Assembly (NCBI GenBank): GCA_000442125.1
Contig: KE546980.1
Span: 124,001-188,000 of the forward strand
Direction of reading: 5' to 3'
DNA from: Opeltia flavorubescens
Taxonomy: Eukaryota; Ascomycota; Lecanoromycetes; Teloschistales; Teloschistaceae
DNA: 64,000 bases
This document shows, in pieces, positions 1 to 12,400 of the stretch (positions are counted from its first letter, which is position 1; each line of letters opens with the position of its first letter). The notes under the pieces were generated by a model. That model saw only the letters and a list, made by a program, of their open reading frames with translations. It did not search any database and had not been told where the DNA came from. The translations under genes were made by a program, and so were the position numbers.

Positions 1-3000
1 AGCTACATAATTTTTCCCATCAAGACAAATTTTTTGACACAGCGATATTTTGTCTCGATTCCATCGCAGAGAGTTGGAACTGCCTTGTACCTTGACGTTC
101 ATCATTGTCATTAGCGAACCCAATCTTGCCCTTGTGATGCAAGCACTATCGCAGCAGCGATCCGATAAGGAATACGAAGCAGTCTGGACTCAACGACATT
201 CATGCACCGGAATAAACGAGACAAAACCGACTATTCATGAATGGTCGCCCCTCACATCTTGTCATTGGCTTTCTCTGCGGACTCAATAACAACGTTCCCG
301 TTGCTTCAAATGCACTCATAGATGAATATTGACTGAGCAGCTGAAGCCAAGGAAAGGAGGTCAAGACAAACAACGCGTGTGATTTCCCTTTTTGTCGCGG
401 CTCGCGTTGCTTTGCCGCTTTCCCGTAGCTTTGTTCAGACTTTGACACAATGACTTCATTGCACTTTACAGAGCGAATAAAGGAAAACAGCCTGCACCTC
501 CAAGTAGCAATCCATGTTTCTTTCTCCTAGCTTGTAAACCTCGCCGGGGTAGAGGTACAGCAAAGCCGCTACTCTAACCATTGACTTGAGATGCATATTA
601 TAAGGCGCTATCGTCGAACTATTAGTGAATTGGCAATTAAGGGGAACCTGGATAGATGATGAAGACTTACTGGGGATACCGCCTTCACTCAGACAAGTAC
701 GCATTTTAGCGATCTAATATCTTGCTCGGAGTGCGACCGGATATAAGGAGTTTCGACGAATCGAAGGAGGGAAGGATGTGACAGGACTGCCTCAACCAAT
801 TTGTTAATTCTTTGTCAGATGGAGTTCTGCACCAAAATGGGGGCCCCAACGAAAGATGTGAGATTGGTGCAGGAAAATAGGCTAAACGAACTATTGAAAA
901 TCCTTTATTCCTAGATCTGCGTAGTCGAGTACGATTTGGACTACGTAATTTGCAAAAGAATCAATGAGCATCTTTTCGAGGACCAAATCGCACGGAACTG
1001 ATCACTCTCACAGGAATCAATAATAGCAAATAAAGATTTTACGATCACTTGAATCAGCAGGAGCACTATCAAATCGACTTCCAAGCATCGATATGTACAT
1101 TTAGAGCGTGTTAAGAAAAGACGTGTGTATATACTGAAAGTCTCATAGTCGACCACTTCCATCCCTTCCATCAATGGCATATCTTCAAACACCCCTGCCT
1201 TTCCTCCCTCAGTCGTCGTCCCACAATCATTCATCGCATCTCCCTATCAATCCGCAAGAACCTTACACTCCCATCTCTATTCCTATCTTCCCTTCTCTGT
1301 TCTATCTCTGTACACAAATTCAACCGTCAAAACATGACGGACATTCGTCACAAATGTCGATGTGCACTCGCTAGACATAAGTACATCCCATGAAGACAGG
1401 CTATCATTGATGTATGAAAATAATTCTGCATTTCAGTCCAAATTCCTAGCATTCTAGCCGAGTTATACGGGTTGAGGGGGCCGTTCGATCCAACTTCTTG
1501 CAATCCATGATGTATGTCCACGATGATGACTTGAACTTTTTGTCCCATCCCCCTGGTAGACCTTGACGAATGGTCTGCTTTGCTTGGGTGAAACAGTGAC
1601 CTGAGCCTGTAGTGACAGCAGCTCAAAGCGCTTTTCATCATCCGACGAACTCAAATGGAGCTCAAATGGACCGCATGATTGAATCTTGGCACATCGTAGT
1701 GAGTCAAACTTCATAAGCCGCCAGTAAATATTCTCCAGCCCAGAAGCAAGTCCTTCAGCCAACTATTATTTGCAATCCTCTCACTTCCGTACATTAGCAT
1801 CCTAAAAATACCCTGCGAGTTTTCCTTGTCTGCCGGACCTGACCCGGATTGCGCGACTGACCCAGCAGACCTTCGCCTTAAAAGGGAATCACGTCTATAA
1901 TGGGGTTTCATGTAGAATAGGACGAAAACCTACTACATCAATCTCCGTCCAATGCACCCAAAACTGTGCGTGTCGCTTGTCGAAGGTATGTAAAGGCGTA
2001 AGAGTAGACGCCAGCTGGTCAACCTCGTAGCCTGCATCGCGGAGAATCCGACGCGCGACCTTGTTCATGGCAGCGCCATCTCGTGAGTTTTGGTTGAGAG
2101 CTATGTCGTAGTCGGAGTCAAGCTTGCACTGGCCCCATTGCACAAAGCCATCGATGCGTGCTTTCCAGAGTCTAGAATCCTTTGATGCATAAACGAGTGC
2201 CAGCCGCAGGATCCCAAATCAAACGTCCAAGTCGATGCGTCTTGAGCCGTGTTTGCTATTGACATCGATTACACTCTCGCTTGGCGATTGTATCCGGAGT
2301 TCCCTCGACTGGGAGCATGGTGACTTGCTCGTCCCCACAGGGGGACAAACATAGAGAGTGAAAGTCTGAGGTACATTGATGTTCCATCCAGAAAGGGGTG
2401 ACGACTATTCGCCGCCGTAGAAAATTCAATATTAACATTCATATCCAGAAAGGTATGAATTCTATACCATACTTTTAATACAATCCGAGCATGGATTGTC
2501 GGCAATCCCTGACAAGTTTGCCACGTCGCTCAAGCCAGGACCTTTCGTCGGCCGAGGAGAGAATGGTTCAGAGTTGAGGCGATCTTTACCGTTGCAGCTC
2601 CTCCTCTTCTTGGAAAATGGATTATAGCCAAGCGATTTCAACATTCAAAACTCACGCATTGTCTAAGGCAATCTGGTAAGCTTCAAATACTCGTTCGTCA
2701 ACAAACTAAGTCGCAAGCTTTCAGTCGGCTGATGGCATCGCCAAATCCCATTGGTCATTGAAACTTCTTGGACAAATTTTTGTTCCGTCGATAGATAGGA
2801 TACGTCTCCTGACCAATTTCTCAATCTCACTACCTTGCGACGGCAGTTTTAGGTCCATATCTCTCACAGCATTTTTCTCATGCGGTCACCCCAATGTTGC
2901 TCGCGTTGAATAAAAACGCAGAGGGTCGGTGAAACTGGCTGCTCCTGGGCAAATTCCCTCAGGGCTATACACCATGACACCCCCAAATTCCCAAAACAGA

Positions 3001-3900
3001 TAGAGAATTTGATGCTTTCCTGGCTTCAACTCTTATAAGCCATGGAGATACTTGATGTGAGTCAGATTACGAAAAAACCAAGTTTCAAATAGTACGCATC
3101 TACGATGACCGTCTTAGTCAAGATAACGAGAACAGTGAGCTTTGGCTAATCAATCCATCATTGTGCCAACATTGCCTCCGTTAGCAACGTCCAATACTTC
3201 AAAGTAAGCAAATCTAACTCAATCTTCCAATTCTAGGAGGCTCGAACAAATAGAATAATAACGGAGCCCCCTCCCCTCTTCATCCTGGGTGACAGTAAAA
3301 AAGTTAAGTCAGTCCATCATTGAAATGTAACCTATCCTCCAAAAATAAATCTTCGTGGGACTTCATTTGCTAATACCAAAGGCCGCTTATTTAAATCTTC
3401 TCGCGGATCACTACCTACATTAGCAGCGGTTCCGCCACTCTGTATACGCGAAAGTTCTTACTATACTCTATAAAGTAAATAATCTTCTTATAGGAATCTC
3501 CAAAACCTTGTTCATGACTAAATAGAGTCAGAGTAAAAGAAGTCAATCGCATACGGACTGGAGACGACTGGTAGAAGTCTTGGATGGTAAATGTTGATCG
3601 TGAATGGGTAGATGAGAGCGATAGAGCTCTCAAAAAGAAGGAGAGATGGTGGTCACTGAACTGGTCGATATCTCTAAGAAAAATGGGCTGATCAATATGA
3701 AGATTTGGAGAACGTGAGACCAAAGAGTTCATCTACGATTGATTGAAAAGGGAGAAAAGTGAGCGAATAGAACAGAATTGAAATATATGAAAAAGTCAAT
3801 CGACGACATCCGATTGTACTAAAGTAAACGGTTTACCCACCATCTCCCTTGAATTCTCTTTGAAATTCTTTTGATAAAGATTTTACGATCGTATCTTGCG
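1..3900. other. Gene-poor left end
   Basis: No convincing complete gene was found here. The open frames are short, mostly without plausible splice partners, and AT-rich patches occur (for example 3770-3960). The exception is a set of minus-strand pieces between about 1460 and 2650 that read like coding sequence; they are listed separately. I saw no terminal repeats, transposase-like motifs or tRNA in the stretch. It may be intergenic DNA holding the remains of one or more old genes. Confidence 0.5.
1895..2644 (-). pseudogene. Possible gene remnant, family not recognised
   Basis: A minus-strand frame (1895-2143, open further upstream to about 2200) has protein-like composition. It contains short runs such as WGQCKLDSDYDIAL, MNKVARRILRDAGYEVDQ and FWVHWTEIDV, then ends in a stop. 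Further upstream on the same strand, 2256-2438 and 2462-2644 are short frames with plausible composition (for example GDEQVTMLPVEGTPD). I could not join them with clean splice sites into one frame from an ATG. The 3' piece looks like a genuine C-terminal exon, either of a decayed gene or of a gene whose upstream exons I failed to place. I do not recognise the family. Confidence 0.25.
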
Positions 3901-3966
3901 CCTTTAGAAACAATTACGCTTGAAGACTTTATATATACATATTTATATTAAACTTATTCCATTGGC

Positions 3967-4404
3967 TCATCGAGCAATCTCTGCGCGTTGATGCTGTGTT
4001 GCTAATTCCGGCAGAGAACTCAGGGTTTCTAACGCTAGATCAAGGTTGGAGCAGCAGGCCTTCCACTTGGCCGATTCGTTCCTGGCCAACCTCAGCTCTT
4101 GTCGTGCTGTTTCAGATCGGGGTTCACTTTTTCCCAAGTAGTCTTCGGGTGTGGGACGAGGCAGGGTGAGCTCGCCACCACCAAGTATTGCTGCGAACAT
4201 TGGTCTCCAAAAATCGCTGTCATGTGACGCGGGCCGCTCAGATCCAACGAGGTTGCTTACAGCGGTGGGACTCGGATGGGAAGACTGGTCCTTCGCTGTT
4301 AGTACAAGTAGTAGGAGAGCTCGAAATAAATGATGAGTTCTAAAGACAAAGGTAGCTTCATCTATGAAGGTTTTTGCCCTCGAACGAATCTGAGCTTGGA
4401 GGCG
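3967..4404 (-). other. Possible C-terminal exon, unknown protein
   Basis: One minus-strand frame is open from about 4404 (after a possible acceptor CTCAG) to a stop at 3967. It encodes a hydrophobic stretch (RALLLLVLTA), a Ser/Pro-rich linker, then a charged, probably helical tail (RQELRLARNESAKWKA ... LALETLSSLPELATQHQ). An internal ATG at 4200 would give 77 residues. The composition is protein-like but no upstream exon with an ATG could be assigned. Sequence upstream (4500-4770) is purine-rich low-complexity DNA. It could be a small secreted or membrane protein, a remnant, or chance. Confidence 0.22.
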
Positions 4405-5131
4405 TCTGGTTTGTCCTTTGGGCTTGGGGAGCCACGGGATCAGGACCAGCAGGTTGTAATATTATACGACTGGGATCAACGCAAAGCCCCAATACCAAGT
4501 ATCTGCATGGGAAAAGAAATAAAAGAGGATTTGTTTATACAAAGAAAGTAAGAAATTGGTATGTGGAGTGGAAAAGAGGTAAGAAAGACAAGAAAGGAAA
4601 GAAAGTAATATATAGATAGAAATACAATGAAGTCTTGCTATCATGTAAAAGAGGAAAGAAAATGGAGATATTGAGAAGGCTTAATGAGATGTAAGAAGCA
4701 TGATCTGGAGGGGGAAAAAGCTCTTTATATAGAGAGAACCCCCTCATTCTTTGGGATGATTCATCCCCCAAGGAAGCCCATTGAGGAGTCGATGAATATG
4801 TTATGACCTGAAATTCTCAGTCACAGAATAGAAACTACGATATTCATGTCATATTCATGGTATCAAGCGTTGAAGAGAATACCTGAGAAGATCTAATGAA
4901 TGAATATTGACGTTGATAAGACGATCGTGAAAGAACGGATTTTTGTTGTATTATCTGGTAAGGAAGATTTTGGAAGAGAAAGATGAAAAGTCGTCGCAGC
5001 AAGCTCGTGAAGGCGAAATGATGAACGGAAAATCAATGGTCCTTCCTACGCGTTAGTCAATAAGGGAAGAAAGAAACCCCCTTATCTAACCTTGTTAAAT
5101 CCCTCACGGCGAACCCCTTCGGTCCACCGCT

Positions 5132-7877
5132 TCAAACATCCTTCTTCCCCTCTCCCTTCACACCCTTAGGCAAAGTTCCATAAGTCCTATTCGCCTGAAT
5201 AGTTTTCCCCTTCGTCTTCTCCTCATCCACCTTTCCAAATACGAGTTCCAAATGCTCGCCTTCGCCTTCCTCATCCTTCGACATAAGGATACGGACAGGA
5301 AGTTTGAAGATATGCAGCTCGGTAATACCAGCGCAGGTATTGCGTAGGGCGGCAGTGGGGGTGGAATTGACTGCAAGGGCAGTGACTTCCGCAATAGTAT
5401 CCCAGCAGTTGGAGGAGATGCCTTCAGAGAAACGGGTGTTAGCAAGCTTCGAAGCGCAACGGAAATGGTACAGACAGTGAAATGTGGTGCAGTATCATCC
5501 GACATGGTAGCCTGATCGGAAACCCGAGGCAGGTATATAATGAATGGAGGAGCCCGCAGCTATACGCAGGATATACTTACCAGTGATACCAGAGTACAAA
5601 ACATGTCCAACGACTAACAAACAATACGCAACAAGCACAGCAATCGCTAGACGCGGTGGTATAGTGAGTGTATTGTATGCGTAACCTTCCAAGGTCGAGT
5701 CCACACGCAATGTAACCCAGTCTTGACTCTCAGTGGGATCGACATCAAACACGTCGCCCTCATCTTTGAGCCAATGATTTCCGTCAAGACCACCTTCTCC
5801 ATTCACTCCTATACTTCTTACTTGACCCTGAAGCTTACTCCCCCAGCCTGTTCTTGAAAGCCCATTCACGGCAAGTAGGTTGAGGATGCGGGTTGACATA
5901 TACGCACTGGCATATTCGCCAGTAGCCTCTTCGAGGACGCTCAAAAGAGGTTTCTTGAAATCTTCGACGTAAGGGTTGAGGTATTGAGCCCAGCTTGCCG
6001 AAATATTGATCACTTGAGACACTCCCGGCTTCTGAAGCGCTCCTCCAAATATACTAGTAAGATCCTCGGCTTCCGGTTGTAGGCCCCGGCTGATAGGGAC
6101 AGGTGTTCCTTGAAATCCTTGATAATGGCATGTACTTTCAACAGCCCCTACGCCCATTGACCCAGTTTCTACCGCTAGCGATGACAAACTCCAACCAGCT
6201 GCGAGGTTGCAGAGGAACACTTTTTGCACAAATTCTGTTCCGTTTCGAGGAGGGAGAATTACGACTCCAATGCTACTACCGTTGAATAGATCGCCAGGAA
6301 GGTCAATCCAGTCGAGCCTGTAATCCTCAGCACTACCAGAAACATCCAAGAGTTGAGCATATGTGTAGTGAGGATGCACAATAACATTAGCTGTAGGCCC
6401 TGCCCAAGGGTTGATAGAGGCGTTGTACGTCCGATTGATGGTAGTAACATATGGTCCCTCGTTCGTATCAAGAGCCGGAAAGGCGATATGCCTTGAGTCC
6501 GTAGTATTCTCTATATTGTCGGGTAAACAAGATGCAAGGCTATATGGCTGGCTATAGTTGGATCCGATGTTGTGTTTAGCGTTTGACTGATCAGACAGAG
6601 GCGATCCATGACCAGCGTCCGCCGTCACATTAACGAGGCTGATATGCCAGAGTGACCCAACCTCTGTAATTGCGTCAGCTACGACAGCTTGTGGAGTGGT
6701 CGTAATGGAAATCATTGGTCCGGGCCGAAAGTGGTCTAACCATTCTCCCCAATAGAGGTTGCGCACCGCACCTAGGCCGTGAATCCGGCCGGGTTCAGGG
6801 GCAAGATGTGTGTGAAATCGTGCGATGTAGGAATCACTTGTTGTCTGCCAGGAGGCAGAGAGCATGTCTCGAACAACGTACCACTCGCTAGCGGGAAAGG
6901 CATTACTCGTATTCGCACCTATGGTCAAACATTCTTGAGAGATGGTGCTTCCATCGATTCTATCAATCTTAGTCGTTAGTGGTTACAGCTCTTTGTGCAA
7001 CCAGGAAACTCACCGTGCTGGCCAGAGTTGATCTGCCGTTGCATTGATCCAGATGTGCGTGTGTCCGGCAGGCCACAGCTGGAGTCGAGGTATCAACAGC
7101 ACTGCACTCGCAGGACCACTGGCTACCGCAAGAATGATGCCTCCAGCAACAAGTGTGACTAACGCAGCTTTCCTAAGTGGACGTGGGAATTCCGCCCTAA
7201 CAGCGCCCCAAAGCTCCACAGACCACAGATAACTGATTTGGGAGACTTGCAAGCCAGAGAAAAGCAGCCCGAACGGGATCCCTTTCCCAAGAGCCAGTTC
7301 CCTACGGACGGCAGAGAAGATGATGGCGGCTATGGATGCTTGGACCAAGATTTCATGGGCCTTTGCCACGACTTGGTATGCTGCTGTCGAGTAATCCTTG
7401 CTGCCAACGTAGTAAACATTCCAGTTCAGTATGATTTCGAATAAAGCGAAACCGAAAGGAACGAGATGAACAAGGGCACGCAACAAAGCGATAGTCCGGC
7501 TATGGCGAATGGCGATCTTGGTTGGTTCGTGCAGTCCGCGGCCTCTTGGATATCTGAGACCTCGAAATGCATGGACGACCAGGCTGAAGCTAAGGGCACG
7601 GACGAGAGCTTTCCATGCCTCATGTATGCTGTCCCACAACCAATGTAATCGCATCCTCATGGTTAAGCGAAGTTTCTGTGTGCTATCGATTCATCAAGAT
7701 GGGCTGGGCATAGCTGGTCTCGTAATGAACTTACCCAGGACTGGCATTTTCTCCTTTGTTTAGCCCGGTAGTTACATTGGTAGAGGAATCGGGACTAGCC
7801 GGACTCGCTTCTAAGGAGGACCCTTCGGTATCGTGAAGTGAATTTGAAGGATCATTTGAGCCGGTGGGAGGCTCCAT
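5132..7877 (-). CDS. Uncharacterised fungal multi-pass membrane protein
   Basis: Model: exons 7877-7735, 7682-7014, 6959-5581 and 5421-5132, giving 826 residues. All junctions close in frame, with donors GTAAGT, GTGAGT and GTAAGT and a CTAAC branch point in the second intron. The N-terminal 50 residues are Ser/Pro-rich and polar. About four hydrophobic segments follow (near residues 112-133, 157-173, 182-202 and 220-245). A large, presumably extracytoplasmic domain of about 450 residues with several N-glycosylation sequons comes next. One more membrane segment lies near 706-727 (LAIAVLVAYCLLVVGHVLY), then a roughly 95-residue tail that includes ISSNCWDTIAEV. This resembles the large ascomycete families of membrane proteins with no known function; I infer plasma membrane or vacuole. 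The third intron is long (159 nt). It holds an internal acceptor-like site (5509) that would cause an early stop, so it is treated as one intron. Confidence 0.8.
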
Positions 7878-9492
7878 CGTAGCGAATGTAGCTCTGCTGA
7901 TGTGATTGGTATGAATGGGGAGGATGGATTAGATTGATAGAATGATGTTCTTTCAGCAGCCTGGATTGACCAGAGTCTTTATCTATTCCGCTGGATCGAT
8001 TTGGCAGCACGGTGCTCCCATGAGCCAAGACGAAGAAAGTACCAGACGAAATGTGCGTTGTCTCCAAGGCAACTGAAAGAAGGGCTTCCTTGCATTTGAT
8101 GATGCTCAAAGCCATGGTGCGCTTATGGCACACACGCAAAAGTAGGCTGTGCCTTATGTTATGTACATACACCTCTTCACTGCCTGCAACATGAAGAGAC
8201 ATGTGAAAGGTATTTATGGTAACAACCCAATCGGTACCGAGCGAGATGGCTTATTCCTGCAGTATCCGCTGTTGCATGTGCAGATTCCATAGCAGCAGAA
8301 TATTTCATGGTCGAGACGATGGTGTCCTAGAATGGGCCTTAAGGGTCAGTGAGAGCATCTCGGAACAGGCAGCCATGAGGCAACTTCAATGATACCGTCC
8401 TATCCTTCCAATCAATCCTTTGACGGAAGACATACACAGATGCGCCGTAGCTTTGCTGTATGCAAGTCCCGACAAGGCGAACAAGCATCATGTAGATTGA
8501 AGATTTTGTGTATTACGCTTACCACGCAGAGAATATCAGTGATACCGTTCGTCTACGGGTTATGAGAGTCTGCACCATCTGATCGAACTCAATAGTGGAA
8601 AGCTAAAGTGGTGGGACGTTAACACCCACTTTGACAGCTGGAATTTGGCATGGCACTGCCAAACACGGCCAGGGTGCCACAAGAGTACACCAAAAGTAAG
8701 GCGATGATAATGTGACAGCTGTATAGGTAGAAGGCGAACTATGCGTTTCCCGCAATCGAGGTTGACTGAAGACGTTATTGAGCCTCCCAATGCAATCTGT
8801 GTGCATGACCTGAATCAGAATACGCACGAATTCGTGAACGCCATACGATTTATTCCAGCATTTTACCGCACCAGTCCACTTTCTCAGGTCTTTTAACTTG
8901 GGATCCAGTCCATATCCCTTGGAGCATGGAAACTTCGACGGTTATACGCCTTGTACAACAGTATGCCGATATGCGAAGCCACAAATCATTCAAGGACGTA
9001 TCGCGACTTAGATCTTGGCCCAGCTGTTAATACCTTAAGCCCATCTACCAATCAAACTGAGGCACAAATAATTGCCTTCTATCGAGTACTGGTGGACTGC
9101 TCTGTGGTACTCGATATGTATGTGTACTTGCATCGTGGCCAAGGACTAATGCAACGAAGGGGCGTCCAATAGGCAATGAAGGCTACAAAATCATGTGGAC
9201 AGCTTCAGAGATGGGAAGAGGGCAACACATATTGTTGCGTTGGTAGCTCATATTCGTGTCTCGTAAGAATCCGAGTGCTAAAGGCTGGGTACTAGATGTA
9301 AGATGATTTGATGACGGAAAGGCACGTGTGCGCTTAGTCATGAATTCCTGCCCAAACAAACTCCATCGAAACTTCCTGCGCACGTATAGCCTCAGGCAAG
9401 CATTGAGGACGAGTCCTCGATGATCTAGGGTACTCTTTACTGGAGGATTGCTTTGCTTCATGCATGCAACATAATTATACACAATCGAATCA
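7878..9492. other. Intergenic, 1.6 kb
   Basis: This lies between the 5' end of the membrane-protein gene and the 3' end of the sterol-transporter gene, both on the minus strand. Open frames are under 120 codons, lack plausible splicing and have no protein-like composition. It presumably holds the promoter of the membrane-protein gene and the terminator of the upstream gene. I see no repeat or RNA gene. Confidence 0.5.
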
Positions 9493-12400
9493 TCATCTCT
9501 CATTCCCATCCACATGTCCTTCTCCTACCGATGCCCCTTCTTCTCCACCATCACCACCTCCATCTCCTTTCCTCCGTTTCCTCTGCACCGCCGCCTTCAA
9601 GGCCTCCAATTTCTCTTCCGTCACGCGAATTGCATGATCCACTTCCCTTTCACTCATTTTCTCCTCCGCAATCTTCGCCTTGAAACCCTGACTCCTAAGA
9701 TGCTGACCTCTCTGCCTCCGTATATCGGCCGGGGACTTGCCCGCTCCTGCCGATGGAAACGAAGCCCCTTGCATACCCATTCGATCCTCTAGCCATTTCC
9801 ATAATTCATTTTCTTCCGTTCGCCATATCTCTTCATATGCAGCCATACGCTCAGGGCTAGACATGGTAGAGAAGCCCACTTGATTTCCCGTGTGCCGGCT
9901 TTTGGGTCCTCGAAACCAGTTGATTACCAGGAGGAAAACCAAGAAGCCTATGACCATATTCGCCGTAACCAGTGAGCTGACAGGATCCACAATCGGGCCG
10001 AGAATGCCGTGTAGAGGTTCAAGAAGACCCCAGTCATTGCTTGCTTGTGTCGGCGCAATTGCGTTCTTGCCTTTTTCCGCAATTGATGGCTCTCGTTCGA
10101 CCTCGCCTTCGCCCTTTCTTCTCTTGCCTTTCTTGACTTTGGACCCTACTGTACCTGCTCGTGCTCTAGAGCTGACCCCGGCTTTCAATGCTTTGACGAG
10201 ATCGTTAGCATACGTTTGCTGTCCGTCATTTGCGCCTTTCTCGATCGGTCCTACAATTGTCAGCATGACTATCGGAGAGGAACGACATGAGTAATTACCC
10301 TTCAACCAGCTCTTCCCCGTCCATTCGACAGTACAACTAGCTAGGAACCTCGTAGCATTACCAGGCGCCCACATCAGGCAATATTTTGTCTTGACACTGA
10401 AAACACTTCCACTAGGAACGTCAGGTGTTTGCGTCGTAATAGTCACTGAAACAGCTTTTTCCAGATCAAAAGCATCCAGATTTTCGGTCGACAGGCATTT
10501 GGTTGTCTTTGGTCCAATAGCGGCGTACAGAGGCTTGATGTAGGAATAGAAACGCGTGGGCTTCTCACTCGTTAACCCCTTCTTGTCATCCTCCATCTGG
10601 AGGTCGGTAACTTTGAGCTCGTCAATCATCCATTTGCTGATAAACCCTCCGGAAACAGCTCCAAACATCATCGAGTAAACTTTTCCCAGGGGCGCCTGAA
10701 TGACTTCATCCTTAAGCACTTTGTCGTAATGTGTGTCTGCATCAGCACATTCAGTTGGCGCATGAGTCGCCGGACCAGGAAAATCTGCAATCGCCGAAAC
10801 GGCTGCTGCAGCCTTCTCTCCTGCCTTTCCATCGCTTTGCGTAGGAATACCTCCAGCGGCAGACCCAATGGCTGCTCCAATATTCGATGCTTTGCGGCTT
10901 ACCGGTTTTCCGATTTGCTCCGCTTCGTCGTCACCAGGAATACCAGCCGCAGCATTGATGATGCTAATTGACCCATCATCGTCTTCTTCATCTTCGTCAT
11001 ATACTTCTTCCTCCTCTGAACCCTCGCTACCATCATCGCTACCGATGGGCTCGACCTTTTCTGTCTTGTCGCCTGTTCCTCCTGCATCAAGTCGGGCCCC
11101 ATTGAGGGAACTCTTCAAATTCGGATGACTCAGCTTCCATATACCAATGAGCAGCTCGTATGTGGCTTCTCGACTCAACAAACTTCGAAACGTATTTCGC
11201 GCCTGGAGTGTTTGTATAGCGATGGCGTTTGGAAAAACCATCGCTGTACTTTCTTTCTCCACAGACACAATCTCGTCAAAGCTAATGACCAGCATCGTGA
11301 CCCATCCAAGTATGTTGCTGGAAAAGCAAATATGCCCCTCGGAAACGTATAGCCTACCAGCAAGGAGAATCTCTCTTTGCAAAGCACAGCTATAATCTTC
11401 AATCAAGTAGTCGTCCTCGGGGACGCTACGGAAAGTGTTATGGAAATCCTTGTTACGCTTCTTATTGGCGACTGCAAATCCAGTCAACCTGGGTACACTT
11501 CCATTGGCGGAGGGATTTGCCAGTCCAGCATGGCCAGCAGCGATCGCGGCGCCTACGGTATTCCCAGTGGCCGAAGAGCTATTTCGATGCCTTCGAGTCA
11601 CAGCCCCAACTCTGCTTCGAACACTTCCACTGCGCCTTGCAGCTTTTCCACCCTCAAAGATACTTCCATTAGGCGGGGTTCTGTCCCCTGGGATGCTCAT
11701 TTCGTATGTCGGCTTTCTTTTCGCGCCTGCAATATCTTCGGCGATAGGGGTGGAAGTTGATTCAGGCCTTTCACTGTAGGCCGCAGAGACCGCACGGGCA
11801 GCTTGAGCATCCTCAACTCGAGCCGTTGCCTCATCACGCTGAATCAGTTGGCCATCAACACCTCGTCTTAAAGAACCATTGGCTGGTTTATTGTTACCCG
11901 CGTCATCGGAAACAATACCCAAGTGATCGAGGCTGAGGTCACCAGAACCAAGTGTTTCAATCGCCAAGGGCTTCCTTTCCGCCGTTGAGGCTTCATCTAC
12001 TCCATCTACAAGTACGGATGATTTCTCCATATCTGCGTCATCTTCAGTAGGTATTGGGGCGCTTTTGGGTCTTGGGGGATTGTTCGAAATCGTATTCGTC
12101 AGGGTATTCGCAGCATTTTGAGCAGCGGAAAATACAGATGAGAAAAATCCTCCGGATCCGCTAGGCGAAGACTGTGCAGCGGGTGTACGGTTTCCGGGGG
12201 TCCTGTTTTCCTCTATGGTTGGTGTTAATGGGGCGGAAATGGTGTTCGAAAGCTTGCTTGGTCCGGTTTCCGACCTTACCCTACGATGTGATATCATGTT
12301 ACCGGAAGGGGAGACGGTCACATTGGGGTTATTGCTAGTTGAGCCAGATTTCAAAAGAGGGGAAGTGGTTGTTGAGTCGCGACGTTGATCGGTAGGAGTG

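Noticed and set aside
1032-3890. Shared 15-mer AAAGATTTTACGATC at about 1032 and 3876
   Set aside because: One exact 15-mer repeat in 64 kb is within chance expectation; flanks do not match.
5422-5580. Extra small exon inside the third intron of the membrane-protein gene (ATG at 5505)
   Set aside because: Including it produces an immediate stop. Skipping it gives the natural join HVLYSGIT-GISSNCWD.
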